The notes: generated by a model from the sequence alone, not told the origin. Positions 17,154-27,006 are shown, counted from the stretch's first letter. The stretch: 40,398 nucleotides of DNA from Burkholderiaceae bacterium (GCA_031253955.1 JAIRVJ010000057.1:1-40398); one strand, 5' to 3'. A program made the numbers and translations.

Positions 17154-19454
17154 ATGAACATCAGCGCCCTGTGGCCGGGCTGGCTGGGCGGGCAGCGTTA
17201 CCAGCGCGCGTTGCGCATGGTGTTGAGCAGCTACGTGCTCAATGGCGCTTTGTGCGCCATCGGGATGCTGCTGATCTCCGCCTTCGTGCGCGGGGTTTTC
17301 GGCGCGGACGCCGGGGCCACGGCCACCGTGGGCGTGATGGCCACGCTGGCGCCCGATCTGGTCGGCCCCCGGCGCGGCAAGCTGGCCTACATGATCGCCT
17401 CGCCGCTGATCGGCGTGCCGCTGTTTCTGGCGGTGCAACTGCTGCACAAGCAGCCGGTGGAGCTGGGCGTGTTTCTGGTGGCGGCGACGTTCCTGTCCTT
17501 TCTGGGCATGGCCTGGGGCAAACGTGGCGCGCCGGTGGCGATCGGGGTGATGCTGGGGGTGATCTTCGCGCTGTCCACGGCCCCGCCGCAAGACACGCAC
17601 GCGGCTTTGGCGCGCGCGCTGTACTGCGGGCTGGGCAGCTTGCTGTACGTGTTTTATTCGGTGCTGGTCAACCTGCTGGCCAACGGCCGCTACCGCACCC
17701 AGCGCACCGCCGAGACGCTGCTGGCGCTGGCCGCGCTGATGCTCACACACGCGCGGCGCATCGCGCCCGACGAGGCGGCGCAGCCGGAAACCGGCCCGGC
17801 CGCCACGCAGGGAGTGTCGGAACTGCTCAACCAGCACGCGACCCTGGCGACCTTGCTGCAGGCCGCGCGCGACGTGATTCTGGAATCGCCCCGCACGCCA
17901 CGCCGCCAGCGCCTGGCCGCCATGCTGCTGGTGGCGCTGGAGATGCGCGACTATCTGGTGGCCGGCGAACTCGACCTCGACCGCGTGCGCCCCCACCCCG
18001 GCAACGAGGCCGTGCTGCGCGGGCTGGCCAGCGTGTATCGCGGCATGGCGGGCGATCTGGCGCGCATGGCCGATGCCCTGCTGCTCGGGCGCGAGCCGGC
18101 CCCGCCCGCCGACCGCGGCGAGCCGCTGGCCAAGCTCGCCAAACTGGCCGCTGCCAACCTGCCGCCGCCCGCCATGGACAGCGCGGACAGCGCCAATGCC
18201 AACGCCAGCGACCACGCCGCGCGCCTGCTGCGCGGCGTGGCCTTGCGCATCACGCACCAAAACAGCGCGATCTTGCAACTGGGCGCGCTGGCGCGCGGCC
18301 AGGCGCTGCCTGACCTGAACATGGTGCGCAACAACTGGCGGCTGTTCGTCAGCCCCACCGCGTGGTCGCTGCAACCGTTTTTCGGCCTCTGGCACTGGCA
18401 GCAGCCGGCGCTGCGGCACGCGGTGCGCGCGGCGCTGGCGATGGGCACGGGCTATGCCATCGCCACCTTGCTGCCCTGGGGATCGCACGCTTACTGGGTG
18501 CTGCTGACCATCGCGGTGGTGCTGCGCGGCAGCCTGGCGCAAACGCTGGAGCGGCGTAACCAGCGCGTGGCCGGCGCGCTGGTAGGCAGCCTGCTGGCCA
18601 CCGGGCTGTTGGCGCTGCACCCGCCCGCGTGGGGGCTGCTGCTGGCCGTGACGGCGGCGCAGGGCGTGGCGCACGCTTTTGCGCCGCGGCGCTATCTGGT
18701 GGCCGCCATCGCCGCATCGGTCATGGGACTGGTGCAGGCGCACATCCTGAACACCAGCGGCAGCCCCGCCTTCGCGCTGATCGAGCGGGTGGGCGACACA
18801 CTGCTGGGCGCGGTCATCGCCTGGGGTTTTTCCTATGTGCTGCCGTCGTGGGAGCGCGGGCAACTGGCCAAACTGGTGCGGCGCACCTTGCAGGCGCTCA
18901 GTCTGCACGCGCGCCGGTCGCTCGGTCTTGCCACGCTCAACGAAATCGACACCCAGACCGATCTGGCCTGGCGGCTGGCGCGGCGCGAAGCGTATGACGC
19001 GCTGTCCGAACTGGTGCTGGCCACCCAGCGATCCTTGTCCGAGCCGCACGCCGTGCGCCCGCCCGTGCCCCTGCTGGAACTGCTGCAAGGCCACAGCTAC
19101 CAGCTGCTGGCTCAACTAAGCGCCGTCAAATCCCTGCTGCTGCTGCGGCCCGAACAATTGCAGGCCGAGCGCATCGCCGCGCCGCTGCAACAATCGGCCG
19201 CGCGCATCGAAGCGGCGCTCGCGCCCGATGCGCCGCCCGCCGCACCCGCGCCAGCGCCGCCCGAAACCACGCCCGACGCGCCCGGCGCCGAAGAAGAAGA
19301 CCCGCCCGCCACCTTGCCCGGTCCGTTCCAGCAAGACACCAGCCCCTGGCTGCTGCGCCGCCTGCACTTGGCGGAGGGCCTGGCCGATCAGGTGCGCGAA
19401 AACGCCCGCGCCGTGCTGACCGCGATCGAAACTTCCACGGCAACGCCGGATTGA
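17154..19454 (+). CDS. FUSC family inner-membrane protein (YccS/YhfK-like)
   Basis: A 766-residue protein with two clusters of membrane segments (about residues 20-170 and 415-570) separated by a large cytosolic region, the plan of FUSC/YccS-type proteins. The second cluster contains the family hallmark [17 protein letters not shown]. These proteins are related to AaeB-type aromatic acid efflux components, but the substrate here is unknown; no membrane-fusion partner gene is nearby. The C-terminal ~180 residues include a Pro/Ala-rich low-complexity stretch (about 685-730). The gene stands alone, with mutS starting 79 bases after it in the same direction. Confidence 0.85.
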   Translation: MNISALWPGWLGGQRYQRALRMVLSSYVLNGALCAIGMLLISAFVRGVFGADAGATATVGVMATLAPDLVGPRRGKLAYMIASPLIGVPLFLAVQLLHKQPVELGVFLVAATFLSFLGMAWGKRGAPVAIGVMLGVIFALSTAPPQDTHAALARALYCGLGSLLYVFYSVLVNLLANGRYRTQRTAETLLALAALMLTHARRIAPDEAAQPETGPAATQGVSELLNQHATLATLLQAARDVILESPRTPRRQRLAAMLLVALEMRDYLVAGELDLDRVRPHPGNEAVLRGLASVYRGMAGDLARMADALLLGREPAPPADRGEPLAKLAKLAAANLPPPAMDSADSANANASDHAARLLRGVALRITHQNSAILQLGALARGQALPDLNMVRNNWRLFVSPTAWSLQPFFGLWHWQQPALRHAVRAALAMGTGYAIATLLPWGSHAYWVLLTIAVVLRGSLAQTLERRNQRVAGALVGSLLATGLLALHPPAWGLLLAVTAAQGVAHAFAPRRYLVAAIAASVMGLVQAHILNTSGSPAFALIERVGDTLLGAVIAWGFSYVLPSWERGQLAKLVRRTLQALSLHARRSLGLATLNEIDTQTDLAWRLARREAYDALSELVLATQRSLSEPHAVRPPVPLLELLQGHSYQLLAQLSAVKSLLLLRPEQLQAERIAAPLQQSAARIEAALAPDAPPAAPAPAPPETTPDAPGAEEEDPPATLPGPFQQDTSPWLLRRLHLAEGLADQVRENARAVLTAIETSTATPD

Positions 19455-19533
19455 AAGCGAAACACCACGCCGCCGCCTGATTCAGGCACACTTTGCCGTT
19501 TCCTCACAACCGCAACCAGTCAGGACGAAAGGC

Positions 19534-22197
19534 GTGAAGAATCAAACGATAGGCGGCGCTCCGTCAGGCGACCACACGCCGATGATGGCGCAATATCTAC
19601 GCCTGAAAAGCGGCTTTCCCGACACGCTGCTGTTCTACCGCATGGGTGATTTCTACGAGATGTTCTACGCCGACGCCGAGCGGGCGGCGCAGTTGCTGGA
19701 CATCACGCTGACCACGCGCGGGCAGTCGGCGGGCGCCCCGATTCCGATGGCGGGGGTGCCGGCGCATGCGGTGGAAACGTATCTGGCGCGCCTGATCAAG
19801 CTGGGCGAATCGGTGGCGATCTGCGAGCAAGTGGGCGAGGCGGAAAACCAGAAAGGCCCGATGGAGCGCAAGGTGGTGCGCGTGGTCACGCCCGGCACGC
19901 TCACCGACACGGAACTGCTCAGCGAGAAAAACGAATCCATCCTGCTGGCCCTGGCACCGCAGGCTGGCGGCGCCCGTTCCGCGCCCAGCCGCTGCGGGCT
20001 GGCGTGGCTAGCGGTGACGCAAGGCCAGGTGCATCTGGCCGAATGCGCGCTGGCTGACCTGCCCGCGTGGCTGGATCGCGTGAGCGCGGCGGAGGCGCTG
20101 ATTCCGGCCGAAGCGCCGCCCGCGCTGGCGCAGCTTCTCACGCAATATGCCGATGCGCGCGGCGCGGCGGCGCGCATGGCCGTCACGCCCCGGCCCGGCT
20201 GGCAATTCGACGCGGAACTGGGCCGCCGCAAGTTGCTGGAACAGTTGCGCGCCGCCTCGCTGGAGGGATGGAACGCCGGCGACCTGCCGCTGGCGCACGC
20301 CGCCGCCGCCGCGCTGCTGGCCTATGCCGAACACACGCAGGGCCAGGCGTTTACACACGTGCAGGGCATGGTGGCGGAGCGCCCGGGAGAATACCTGAGC
20401 CTGCCGGCCAACACGCGGCGCAATCTGGAACTGACCCAAACGCTGCGCGGCGAGGATGCGCCCACGCTGTTTTCGCTGCTCGACACGGCGCGCACCGGCA
20501 TGGGCAGCCGCCTGCTCAAGAACTGGCTGCTCGCGCCGCCGCGCGAGCGCGCCCCGGCCCAGGAGCGGCTGGCCGCCATCGCCGCGCTGCGCGAAAGCGG
20601 CCTGGCCGAGCATGTGCGCGCCGCGCTTAAGGGCACCAACGACGTGGAACGCATCACCGCGCGCATCGCGCTCGCGCAGGTCAAGCCGCGCGAGTTGGTG
20701 GCGCTGCGCCGCGCGCTGCAAAACGAGGCGCTGCGCGCGCTGATTGCCGAGCGCCCCGAACCGCTGCTGGCGCACATCGCCCTTGATCTGGCGCCGCCGC
20801 AAGAGGCGCTGGCGCAACTGGCCGCCGCGCTGCGCGAGGACCCCGCCGCGCTGATCCGCGACGGCGGCGTGATCGCCGAGGGCTACGACGCCACGCTGGA
20901 CGAACTGCGCGCCATCAGCGAAAACGCCGACGCCTTCCTGATCGAACTGGAAAACCGCGAGCGCCAGCGCACGGGCATCCCGAATCTGCGGGTGCAGTAC
21001 AACAAGGTGCACGGTTTTTACATCGAGGTCACGCAGGCCAACTTAGCTCGCATTCCGGCGGACTACCGGCGGCGGCAAACACTCAAAAATGCCGAGCGTT
21101 TCATCACGCCCGAACTCAAGGCGTTCGAGGACAAGGCGCTCTCGGCGCAAGAGCGGGCGCTGGCGCGCGAGAAGCGGCTCTACGAGCAGTTGCTCGCGGC
21201 GCTGCAACCGCATGTGCCGCAACTCACGCTCTTGGCGCGCGCCATCGCCGCGCTGGACGCGCTGGCGGCGCTGGCTGAACGCTCGCTCACGCTGGGCTGG
21301 TGCGCGCCGCAATTCGTGCGCGAGCCGTGCATCGAAATCCGCGGCGGACGCCACCCGGTGGTAGAAGCGCGCCTGCGGCAAACCGGCGGCGCGTTCATCC
21401 CCAACGACACGCTGCTCGGCCCCAAGGTGCGGATGCAAATCGTCACCGGCCCCAACATGGGCGGCAAAAGCACCTACATGCGGCAGGTGGCGCTGATCAC
21501 GCTGCTGGCCGCCATGGGCAGCTACGTGCCCGCGCAAAGCTGCCGGCTGGGGCCGATTGACGCCATTCACACCCGCATCGGCGCCGCCGACGATCTGGCC
21601 AACGCCCAATCCACCTTCATGCTGGAGATGACCGAGGCGGCGCAAATCCTGCACGGCGCCACCGCCCAGTCGCTGGTGCTGATGGACGAAGTCGGGCGCG
21701 GCACCAGCACCTTCGACGGCCTGGCGCTGGCCGCCGGCATCGCCGCCCACCTGCACGACAGGGTGCGGGCGTTCACGCTGTTTGCCACGCACTACTTCGA
21801 GCTGACCGAATTTCCCGCCAGCCACCACGCCGCCATCAACGTGCATGTGAGCGCCACTGAAAACGGGCCGGACATCGTGTTCCTGCACGAATTGCAGCCC
21901 GGCCCCGCCAGCCGCAGCTACGGCATCCAGGTCGCGCGGCTGGCGGGCGTGCCCGCGCCGGTCATCGCGCACGCCCGCCACGCGCTGGCCGGGCTGGAGC
22001 TGGGCGCCCACCAATCGCGGGCGCAAGCCGACCTGTTCGCCGCCCCGCCGCCGTCTGCACTTGATACAGCGCCCGGCATCGCCCCGCCGCCCGGCCCCGT
22101 AGAAGAGGCGCTGGCGCGAATCGACCCCGACACCCTTGCCCCGCGCGAGGCGCTGGAAGCACTCTATCGCCTGAAAAAAATCGCCGCTCAAGAGTAG
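19534..22197 (+). CDS. mutS: DNA mismatch repair protein MutS
   Basis: Recognises mismatches and starts repair. The 887-residue product has the mismatch-reading Phe-X-Glu in GDFYEMF (Phe40, Glu42), the connector and lever domains, and a C-terminal ABC ATPase with Walker [12 protein letters not shown] near 639-649 and Walker [21 protein letters not shown] start at 19534 with AGGA eight bases upstream fits best; the first ATG is 16 codons further in and would remove part of the usual N-terminus. An extended C-terminal tail includes the dimer/tetramer region ending [10 protein letters not shown]. MutS is relevant to the nearby poly-C tract because mismatch repair status can affect slippage rates for short repeats. 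Confidence 0.97.
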   Translation: MKNQTIGGAPSGDHTPMMAQYLRLKSGFPDTLLFYRMGDFYEMFYADAERAAQLLDITLTTRGQSAGAPIPMAGVPAHAVETYLARLIKLGESVAICEQVGEAENQKGPMERKVVRVVTPGTLTDTELLSEKNESILLALAPQAGGARSAPSRCGLAWLAVTQGQVHLAECALADLPAWLDRVSAAEALIPAEAPPALAQLLTQYADARGAAARMAVTPRPGWQFDAELGRRKLLEQLRAASLEGWNAGDLPLAHAAAAALLAYAEHTQGQAFTHVQGMVAERPGEYLSLPANTRRNLELTQTLRGEDAPTLFSLLDTARTGMGSRLLKNWLLAPPRERAPAQERLAAIAALRESGLAEHVRAALKGTNDVERITARIALAQVKPRELVALRRALQNEALRALIAERPEPLLAHIALDLAPPQEALAQLAAALREDPAALIRDGGVIAEGYDATLDELRAISENADAFLIELENRERQRTGIPNLRVQYNKVHGFYIEVTQANLARIPADYRRRQTLKNAERFITPELKAFEDKALSAQERALAREKRLYEQLLAALQPHVPQLTLLARAIAALDALAALAERSLTLGWCAPQFVREPCIEIRGGRHPVVEARLRQTGGAFIPNDTLLGPKVRMQIVTGPNMGGKSTYMRQVALITLLAAMGSYVPAQSCRLGPIDAIHTRIGAADDLANAQSTFMLEMTEAAQILHGATAQSLVLMDEVGRGTSTFDGLALAAGIAAHLHDRVRAFTLFATHYFELTEFPASHHAAINVHVSATENGPDIVFLHELQPGPASRSYGIQVARLAGVPAPVIAHARHALAGLELGAHQSRAQADLFAAPPPSALDTAPGIAPPPGPVEEALARIDPDTLAPREALEALYRLKKIAAQE

Positions 22198-22476
22198 CCC
22201 CGCGCGTTCGCCTTGCCCAGCCACGGGGGCGGCCATTTTTAATGTTTTCGCCTGATTCGCAACATACGCCAGATTCGTCATTCCCGCGAAGGAAAAGTTA
22301 TGCAGCTTTCCTTCAATTCCACCTGAGGCAGGTTGCTAATCATGTGTACCTAATCAGATGTTTTTGGCTTCCAACCCATATCAATTCTTGGCATGAGGCT
22401 ATTTTTTTGGTAGCAATCAGGCACCATGCCACTTGTTTTGAGATATTCTTGCAGCCGTCGCGCAATTGGTTACATC
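22198..22476. other. Intergenic region with a truncated repeat
   Basis: No gene is supported. A half repeat GTCATTCCCGCGAAGG sits at 22277-22292 and runs into GAAGGAAAAGTTATGCAGC, whose complement CTTTCCTTC follows, so a small hairpin can form at about 22289-22315. This could be a terminator for mutS, although no T-tract follows. A second small inverted pair (TGGCATGAGGC and GGCACCATGCCA) surrounds a run of seven Ts near 22405-22411. Confidence 0.35.
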
Positions 22477-23841
22477 ATGTCCGGCTCCGCCCACGCCCCC
22501 ATCGCCGCCGACGCTGACGCCAGTGACGCGCCGCGCATCGCTCCGTTCTGGACGCGGCTTAACGATTTCTTTCTGTTCCCGTTCCAGATGGAGCCGCTGA
22601 TCTGGGCCATCGCGCTGGCGCTGGCGAACTCCGTGGCGGTGTTCGTCCCCCTCCTGGGCCTGCTCACCGGGTTTGCCACCATCTTCTACTTCTTCAAAGT
22701 GGCCGCCCTAGCCTCGCGCGGAGTGCTGCACAGCGACCAATACGCCCCCAGCATGATGGACGAGGATTGGAAGTGGCTGCCCGTCAAGCTATATGGCGTG
22801 CTACTCGTGTACGGCGTCATCGTCGGCCTCTTGGTTGCCTTTGTCTTCCGTCCGTCGAGCATGATGGGTGTTCTCTCCCTCATGACGCTGATCTTCCTGC
22901 TCTTCGCGCTGCTGCTGCCGGCGATGGTGATGGTGCTGATCCGCTCCAGCAGCATGGCGTCGGCGCTCAACCCTCTTGAACTGCTGACCGCCATCACGGA
23001 CATCGGCATGCAGTACCTGCTGCTGTGCTTTTTTCTGTTCTTGCTGCTCACCGGCACATGGATAGCGCAGGACTTGCTGGCGTCCATCGTGCCCAAGATG
23101 CTCCTGTACCCGGTGGTCTACTTCGTGTCGGTTTGCTTCACCTGGATCATGGCCGCGCTCATCGGTTACGTGATGTATCAGCATCACGGCGCGCTGCAAA
23201 TTGACCTGCTCAGGCAGCCTTCCGCCGAAACTGAGGACAAAAAAGAAACCCCCGCCGCCGCTCAGGCGCGCAAGGAAGACCAAGAAGCCCGCCGGCGCGA
23301 CGCGGAACTGGCCGAGCTGGTGCAAAAAGGCGACATGCAAGAGGCCCTGGCCCAAGCCCGCGAATGGGTGCGCGCCACCCAAACGCCCGTGGCCGACCAC
23401 CGGCGCTACCAGCGCCTGCTGCTGCTAGACGACCCCGTTTCGGGCCGGCTGGCCGTGCACACGCCGGAATACATCGCGCTGCTGCTGGCCGAGCGCCGCA
23501 ACGCCGAAGCGCTGAAAACGCTGCAAGAAGTGCAGGGCAAGCTGCCCGGCTTCACGCTCAATCACGCGCCCGCCGTCCTCGTGCTGGCGCAATACACCTG
23601 GTCGCAGATGGATGCGCACGCCACCTTGCATCTGCTGCGGGGTTTTGACAAACGCTTTGCGCAAGCGCAGGAAATTCCCAATGCCTATGAGTTGATCGTG
23701 CGCGCGCTCAAGCAAGGCATGGGGCGCGGCGACAAGGCGCTGCCCATCGTCCAGGCCATGCAGCGGCGCTTTCCCGACCACCCCTCCACCCAGGAAGCGC
23801 AATGGCTGCTGCGCGCCGAGTTGCCGCCCAAGAGCGTTTAG
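22477..23841 (+). CDS. Unrecognised integral membrane protein with helical C-terminal domain
   Basis: I do not recognise a named family. The 454-residue product starts MSGSAHAPIAADA. The first half has about five hydrophobic segments (roughly residues 33-65, 93-118, 123-150, 172-195 and 203-228). An acidic, Lys/Gln-rich linker follows (about 238-265), then a soluble alpha-helical region (265-450) with repeating Leu/Ala patterns such as LVQKGDMQEALAQAREWV that resemble tetratricopeptide units. This suggests a membrane-anchored scaffold. The ATG at 22477 is preferred because it begins a compact N-terminus; a start 17 codons upstream is open but reads as untranslated sequence. The gene is isolated from its neighbours by non-coding DNA. 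Confidence 0.7.
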   Translation: MSGSAHAPIAADADASDAPRIAPFWTRLNDFFLFPFQMEPLIWAIALALANSVAVFVPLLGLLTGFATIFYFFKVAALASRGVLHSDQYAPSMMDEDWKWLPVKLYGVLLVYGVIVGLLVAFVFRPSSMMGVLSLMTLIFLLFALLLPAMVMVLIRSSSMASALNPLELLTAITDIGMQYLLLCFFLFLLLTGTWIAQDLLASIVPKMLLYPVVYFVSVCFTWIMAALIGYVMYQHHGALQIDLLRQPSAETEDKKETPAAAQARKEDQEARRRDAELAELVQKGDMQEALAQAREWVRATQTPVADHRRYQRLLLLDDPVSGRLAVHTPEYIALLLAERRNAEALKTLQEVQGKLPGFTLNHAPAVLVLAQYTWSQMDAHATLHLLRGFDKRFAQAQEIPNAYELIVRALKQGMGRGDKALPIVQAMQRRFPDHPSTQEAQWLLRAELPPKSV

Positions 23842-23913
23842 CGTGGGGCGTTGGTTTCGAGGTGGCGCGCATGGACCAGATGCTCGCGCGCCAGTGTTGA
23901 TCATGACACTCTA

Positions 23914-24008
23914 TTTTTTATAGCTATATATTTGTGTTTTATATGTGTTTTTGATTATTTTATGCCATAAACATATGCTATACGCTGGCATATAGCTATC
24001 AAATCAAT
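23914..24008. repeat. A+T-rich interspersed repeat (TATAGCTAT ends)
   Basis: About 95 bp, with TATAGCTATAT at the left and CATATAGCTATCAAATC at the right; the two ends are inverted copies of one another around TATAGCTAT. The surrounding 23842-24155 stretch holds no gene. The rest of it is G+C-rich except for a T-run at about 24137-24143, shortly before the DsrE gene. Confidence 0.55.
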
Positions 24009-24155
24009 ATTTCAACGAGGCAGGTTGACGTTTTACCGATATCTACTGTTGCGTTGGCGCGCTCGCGCCGCCTGCGGCGGTTGTATGCTTATAAATTGCC
24101 ATCGCCGCGCGGGTTCCGCGTGGCTATGGTTGTCATTTTTTTTCAGAATCGCAGT

Positions 24156-24527
24156 ATGAAAACGGCTGATTTCGTGACCACGTTATTCGATGGCAAATCC
24201 AACCCCGGCAAGGTGACCGTGGCCTTCACCATGGCGCTGAACGCGCTGATAAAGGGGCACGGCGCCGTGGTCATCTTGATGATCGAGGCGGTCGAGCTGG
24301 GCCGGCCCGGCGCGATGGACGGCATCGACATCGGCCAGCCCTTCGAGCCGGTGGCCGATCTGCTGAAGAAATTTCTGACCGGCGGCGGGCGCGTGGCGGT
24401 TTGCAAGTCCTGCATGATCCACAACGGCTTGAAGGCCGAGGACATGGCGCCGGGCTACGAGATCGTCACCGCGCCGGATGTGGTCGATCTGCTGATGGGG
24501 GCCAAGGGTTCCCTGCAAATTGCCTGA
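24156..24527 (+). CDS. DsrE family protein
   Basis: A 123-residue cytosolic protein of the DsrE/DsrF/YchN-like fold. Relatives act in sulfur-relay or sulfur-trafficking reactions. The conserved GGGRVAVCKSCM stretch puts two cysteines at residues 83 and 86, candidates for persulfide chemistry. FDGKSNPGKVTVAFTMALNA is the typical first strand and helix. The ATG at 24156 gives a complete domain; no strong ribosome binding site is visible. The small DUF2892 gene follows after 136 bases in the same direction, which supports a shared sulfur-related role by inference only. Confidence 0.8.
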   Translation: MKTADFVTTLFDGKSNPGKVTVAFTMALNALIKGHGAVVILMIEAVELGRPGAMDGIDIGQPFEPVADLLKKFLTGGGRVAVCKSCMIHNGLKAEDMAPGYEIVTAPDVVDLLMGAKGSLQIA

Positions 24528-24663
24528 GCCGTCATGCTCTTGGTCCGTGCAGCTGGCAGGCCGCGCCTTCGGGCTGGGCCGGCGGCGTGAAGGCTTCGGG
24601 AAAACCCCGGACAATAGGGATGTTTTTTTGCCATTCAACCGTGTAACAACGAAAGGAAGATTC

Positions 24664-24870
24664 ATGAAACCCAATGTTGGCGGCATCGACCGCATTCTGC
24701 GCATCGTCGCCGGCCTCGTGCTGATCGCGCTAGCGGCCTTCAACGCCGTGGGCCAGTGGAGCTGGGTCGGCTATATCGGCGTCGTGCCGCTGCTCACGGG
24801 GCTGTTTGGCTTTTGCCCGGCCTACCCTCTTTTGGGCCTGAACACCTGCCCGATGAAAAAACAACCTTGA
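24664..24870 (+). CDS. DUF2892 (YgaP-type) small membrane protein
   Basis: A 68-residue protein with two hydrophobic segments (about 15-33 and 37-55) and the DUF2892 pattern: MKPNVGGIDRILRIVAG at the start, then GVVPLLTGLFGFCPAYPLLG with a cysteine, and a final LNTCPMKK with a second one. This matches the membrane half of E. coli YgaP, where it is fused to a rhodanese sulfurtransferase; here it stands alone. AAGGA about eight bases before the ATG decides the start. Together with the DsrE gene upstream it forms a plausible sulfur-handling pair. Confidence 0.85.
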   Translation: MKPNVGGIDRILRIVAGLVLIALAAFNAVGQWSWVGYIGVVPLLTGLFGFCPAYPLLGLNTCPMKKQP

Positions 24871-24969
24871 GGCGACGCTCGACTCAGGCCAGCCTCGTTG
24901 CGCAACAGCCGCTTGCCGGGCATCCCGGCAGCGGGATGTTTAGGCGCGCAGCAAGCGGCGGATCGACGC

Positions 24970-25290
24970 TATAGCGGTTCCCAAAAATACTCAGACGCGA
25001 AGACGAGCCGCAGACAGTACGAGCAGTACGACTAGAGCGGTTTTGGTTGAGTTGATGACACTTTTTCTTCCGGGGATAGGAGGGAAAAAGCCGCCGGTTG
25101 TAGGGGCGAAAAATCTTTCGCCCCCATCGCAACGAAAGAGCGTGGCGCCTTGAATGAGGCGCTGCCGGGCGAAAAATTTTTCGCCCCTACAAGGCAGCAC
25201 CAGCCACCCATAGAGGTGTCAGCACTTGAACCAAAACCGCTCTAGGCGAAGGCGGCAAAGTATGTATGAGAATTTTTGGGAACCGCTGTA
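24970..25290. mobile_element. Correia-like miniature element, split by a nested element
   Basis: Inverted ends TATAGCGGTTCCCAAAAATA at 24970-24989 (extending to 24993) and the matching end at 25267-25290 agree at 22 of 24 positions. The left arm continues GAGCCGCAGACAGTACGAGC-AGTACG. This order of TATAG-GG ends followed by CCGCAGACAGTAC is strikingly like the Correia element of Neisseria as I remember it. The right arm reads, on the other strand, ACTTTGCCGCCTTCGCC, again Correia-like. The element is interrupted at 25033 by a second element; without it the unit would be about 110 bp. No protein is encoded. Confidence 0.7.
25033..25244. mobile_element. Nested MITE with TAGAGCGGTTTTGG ends and shared palindrome core
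   Basis: A 212-bp unit inserted in the Correia-like element. Inverted ends CTAGAGCGGTTTTGGTT (25032-25048) and its exact complement (25229-25245) extend at lower identity to 29 bp, 25 of 29 matching. TA lies at both outer edges, consistent with a TA target duplication as in IS630/mariner-type miniature elements. The core (25101-25191) has TAGGGGCGAAAAATCTTTCG and a facing copy GGGCGAAAAATTTTTCGCCC, the same module that sits inside the two elements with AAGGCRATCGC ends at 4280 and 16148. The ends differ completely from those elements. Confidence 0.75.
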
Positions 25291-25314
25291 TCTGTTTTCA
25301 ACTGAAAAACAACC

Positions 25315-26844
25315 TCAAGTTCCAGACCCCTTGACAAGCAAACGGGTCAATTCGCCGCCGGGCGCATGGCGCTGCAATTGGGGCAGCCAGGCGCGGGCTT
25401 CTTCCATGCGGCCGGCGCGCGCCAGGTTGGCGGCAAGCTGCTGCACGGTTTCCGCCCACCCTTCGGGGGGCGGATTGATGCGCGCCAGCGCGCGGGCCAA
25501 GCCGTCGGCATCGTTCCATTCCTGCTGCACCGCGAAAGCGCGCACCAGCGCCTGCATTTCGGCGAGGCCAAGGCGCACCGAGGGCTTGGCCGTTTCCAGA
25601 TAGGTGCGCCAGGCGCGGTGCAGCAACTGGCGCGTGGGCGCGTCGTGCGCAGGCAGGCGGAAGATACGGCGGGCGGCGGCGTGAAAATCCTCCGATGCCG
25701 GATCGTGCCGCGCGCAATTCAGCCACGCGCCGAGCACCCGCCCATCGCGCGGGGCCAGCCGCGCCGCCTGGCGCCAGATTTTGGCGGCGTCGGCAAAGGC
25801 CAGTTGGCTGGTGAACTGGCGCGCCTTGGCGATCAGGCGCGCCAGTTCTTCGGCGCGCCCGGTTTCGGCTTGGCTGGGGGCGTTGCGCCGGGCTGCCTGC
25901 TCGGACGGGTCTTCAAAGGTGCGCACGAGCTTGAGGCTGCCCATCAGCAACGCGCCGGTGAGCAGCCCGCCCAGGTGCGCCATGTACCCCACGTTGGAGC
26001 CGCCCCGCAGGTGGCCGTACAACTCCACGCCGATGTACGCGGGCAGCACCGCCAGCGCCGGCCAGCGCGCGTAGTTGAAGTAAAACAGCACCATGTAGAA
26101 AAACCGGATGCGGCGCAGCCCGTACAGCACCACGTACATGCTCATCAGCGCCGCGATTGCGCCGGAAGCGCCCAGCCCGTAATTGCCCATGCCGGCATAC
26201 GCCACGGTCTCCAGCGCCGAAGCGCCGATGCCCCCGATCAGGTAGCAGGCCAGGTACAGCAGCGGCCCCAGCGCTGCCTCCAGCGTGAAGCCGAACAGGA
26301 ACAGAAACACCATGTTGCCCAGCAGGTGGATGAAGCTGCCGTGCAGAAAGGCGGCGGTCAGCCAGGTGACCAGGCGCGTGGGGGCGCCCTCCTCGAAACT
26401 CAACGCCCAGCGGGTGGTGAAGGGTTGCGGCTCGTGCGGGGTGAAACTGGCGCGGGCCTCGCGCCAGGCGTCGGCCTCGGGGTTGTCCGGGCCGATGATC
26501 TGCCCGGCCAGCAGGCGGGCGCGGAAGCCGTCGTCGTCCCACATCGCCTCGTAGAGCATGGGCCAGTTTTTGCGCTGGACCACCCGTTCGATCATCTCGG
26601 CGCGCATATCGTCGCGCCGCTTGCCGCTGCGTTCGGCGCGCTCGCGCAGATAGCCGGCGTAGGCCGTCCCTTCGATCTCCGGCAGCGGCGTCTCGACATA
26701 AAACGCGGCCATGCGCTCCACCGCCTTTTCCTCGGGCACCTGCCAGCCGAAATAGATCGTGCAATTGACGAGGATGAGCAGGATCGTTACCCACGGCAGC
26801 GCGTTCCAGCTTGGCTTGTGCTGCAGCGGAATGGCGAGGAACAT
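25315..26844 (-). CDS. Rhomboid family intramembrane serine protease
   Basis: Cleaves membrane-embedded substrates within the lipid bilayer. The 509-residue product has the catalytic Ser227 in GLGASGAIAAL (GxSG) and His290 in YMAHLGGLL. The HGSFIHLLGN loop supplies the oxyanion residues (His168 to Asn177). An N-terminal membrane segment (about 18-33) is followed by a large hydrophilic insertion (about 36-155) before the six-helix core. The C-terminal ~190 residues (320-509) are soluble and helical, with TPR-like periodicity. The extra N-terminal insertion and C-terminal domain make it much longer than a minimal rhomboid. The substrate is unknown. The IPTL-CTERM protein in this window needs a sorting protease, but nothing here ties this gene to that task. 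Confidence 0.88.
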   Translation of the reverse strand: MFLAIPLQHKPSWNALPWVTILLILVNCTIYFGWQVPEEKAVERMAAFYVETPLPEIEGTAYAGYLRERAERSGKRRDDMRAEMIERVVQRKNWPMLYEAMWDDDGFRARLLAGQIIGPDNPEADAWREARASFTPHEPQPFTTRWALSFEEGAPTRLVTWLTAAFLHGSFIHLLGNMVFLFLFGFTLEAALGPLLYLACYLIGGIGASALETVAYAGMGNYGLGASGAIAALMSMYVVLYGLRRIRFFYMVLFYFNYARWPALAVLPAYIGVELYGHLRGGSNVGYMAHLGGLLTGALLMGSLKLVRTFEDPSEQAARRNAPSQAETGRAEELARLIAKARQFTSQLAFADAAKIWRQAARLAPRDGRVLGAWLNCARHDPASEDFHAAARRIFRLPAHDAPTRQLLHRAWRTYLETAKPSVRLGLAEMQALVRAFAVQQEWNDADGLARALARINPPPEGWAETVQQLAANLARAGRMEEARAWLPQLQRHAPGGELTRLLVKGSGT

Positions 26845-26880
26845 GGGGCACGGGCTTTCTTTTGGCGCGGATCAGGGTAT

Positions 26881-27006
26881 TTTTTCCCTCTCTCCTTGGG
26901 GGGAGAGGGTTAGGCAGAGGGGGTGCGCGGCACAAGCGCTATGACGCCAACCAGCGCCGCTGGCCCTCTCCCCAACCCTCTCCCACAAGTGGGAGAGGGA
27001 GAAAAA
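26881..27006. repeat. Paired G+C-rich hairpin repeat (BIME-like)
   Basis: The unit begins TTTTTCCCTCTCTCC and ends in GGGAGAGGGAGAAAAAA, with CTCTCCTTGGGGGGAGAG and CCCTCTCCCACAAGTGGGAG hairpins inside. The end pair is itself inverted, so the whole can fold as one long stem with T- and A-runs at its foot, which would serve as a terminator in either direction. It lies between metY and the rhomboid gene, both on the minus strand. Confidence 0.7.

Noticed and set aside
17130-19115. Long minus-strand frame opposite the FUSC gene
   Set aside because: Product is Gln/His/Arg-rich low complexity, a shadow of the sense frame; the sense product has clear membrane segments and a family motif.
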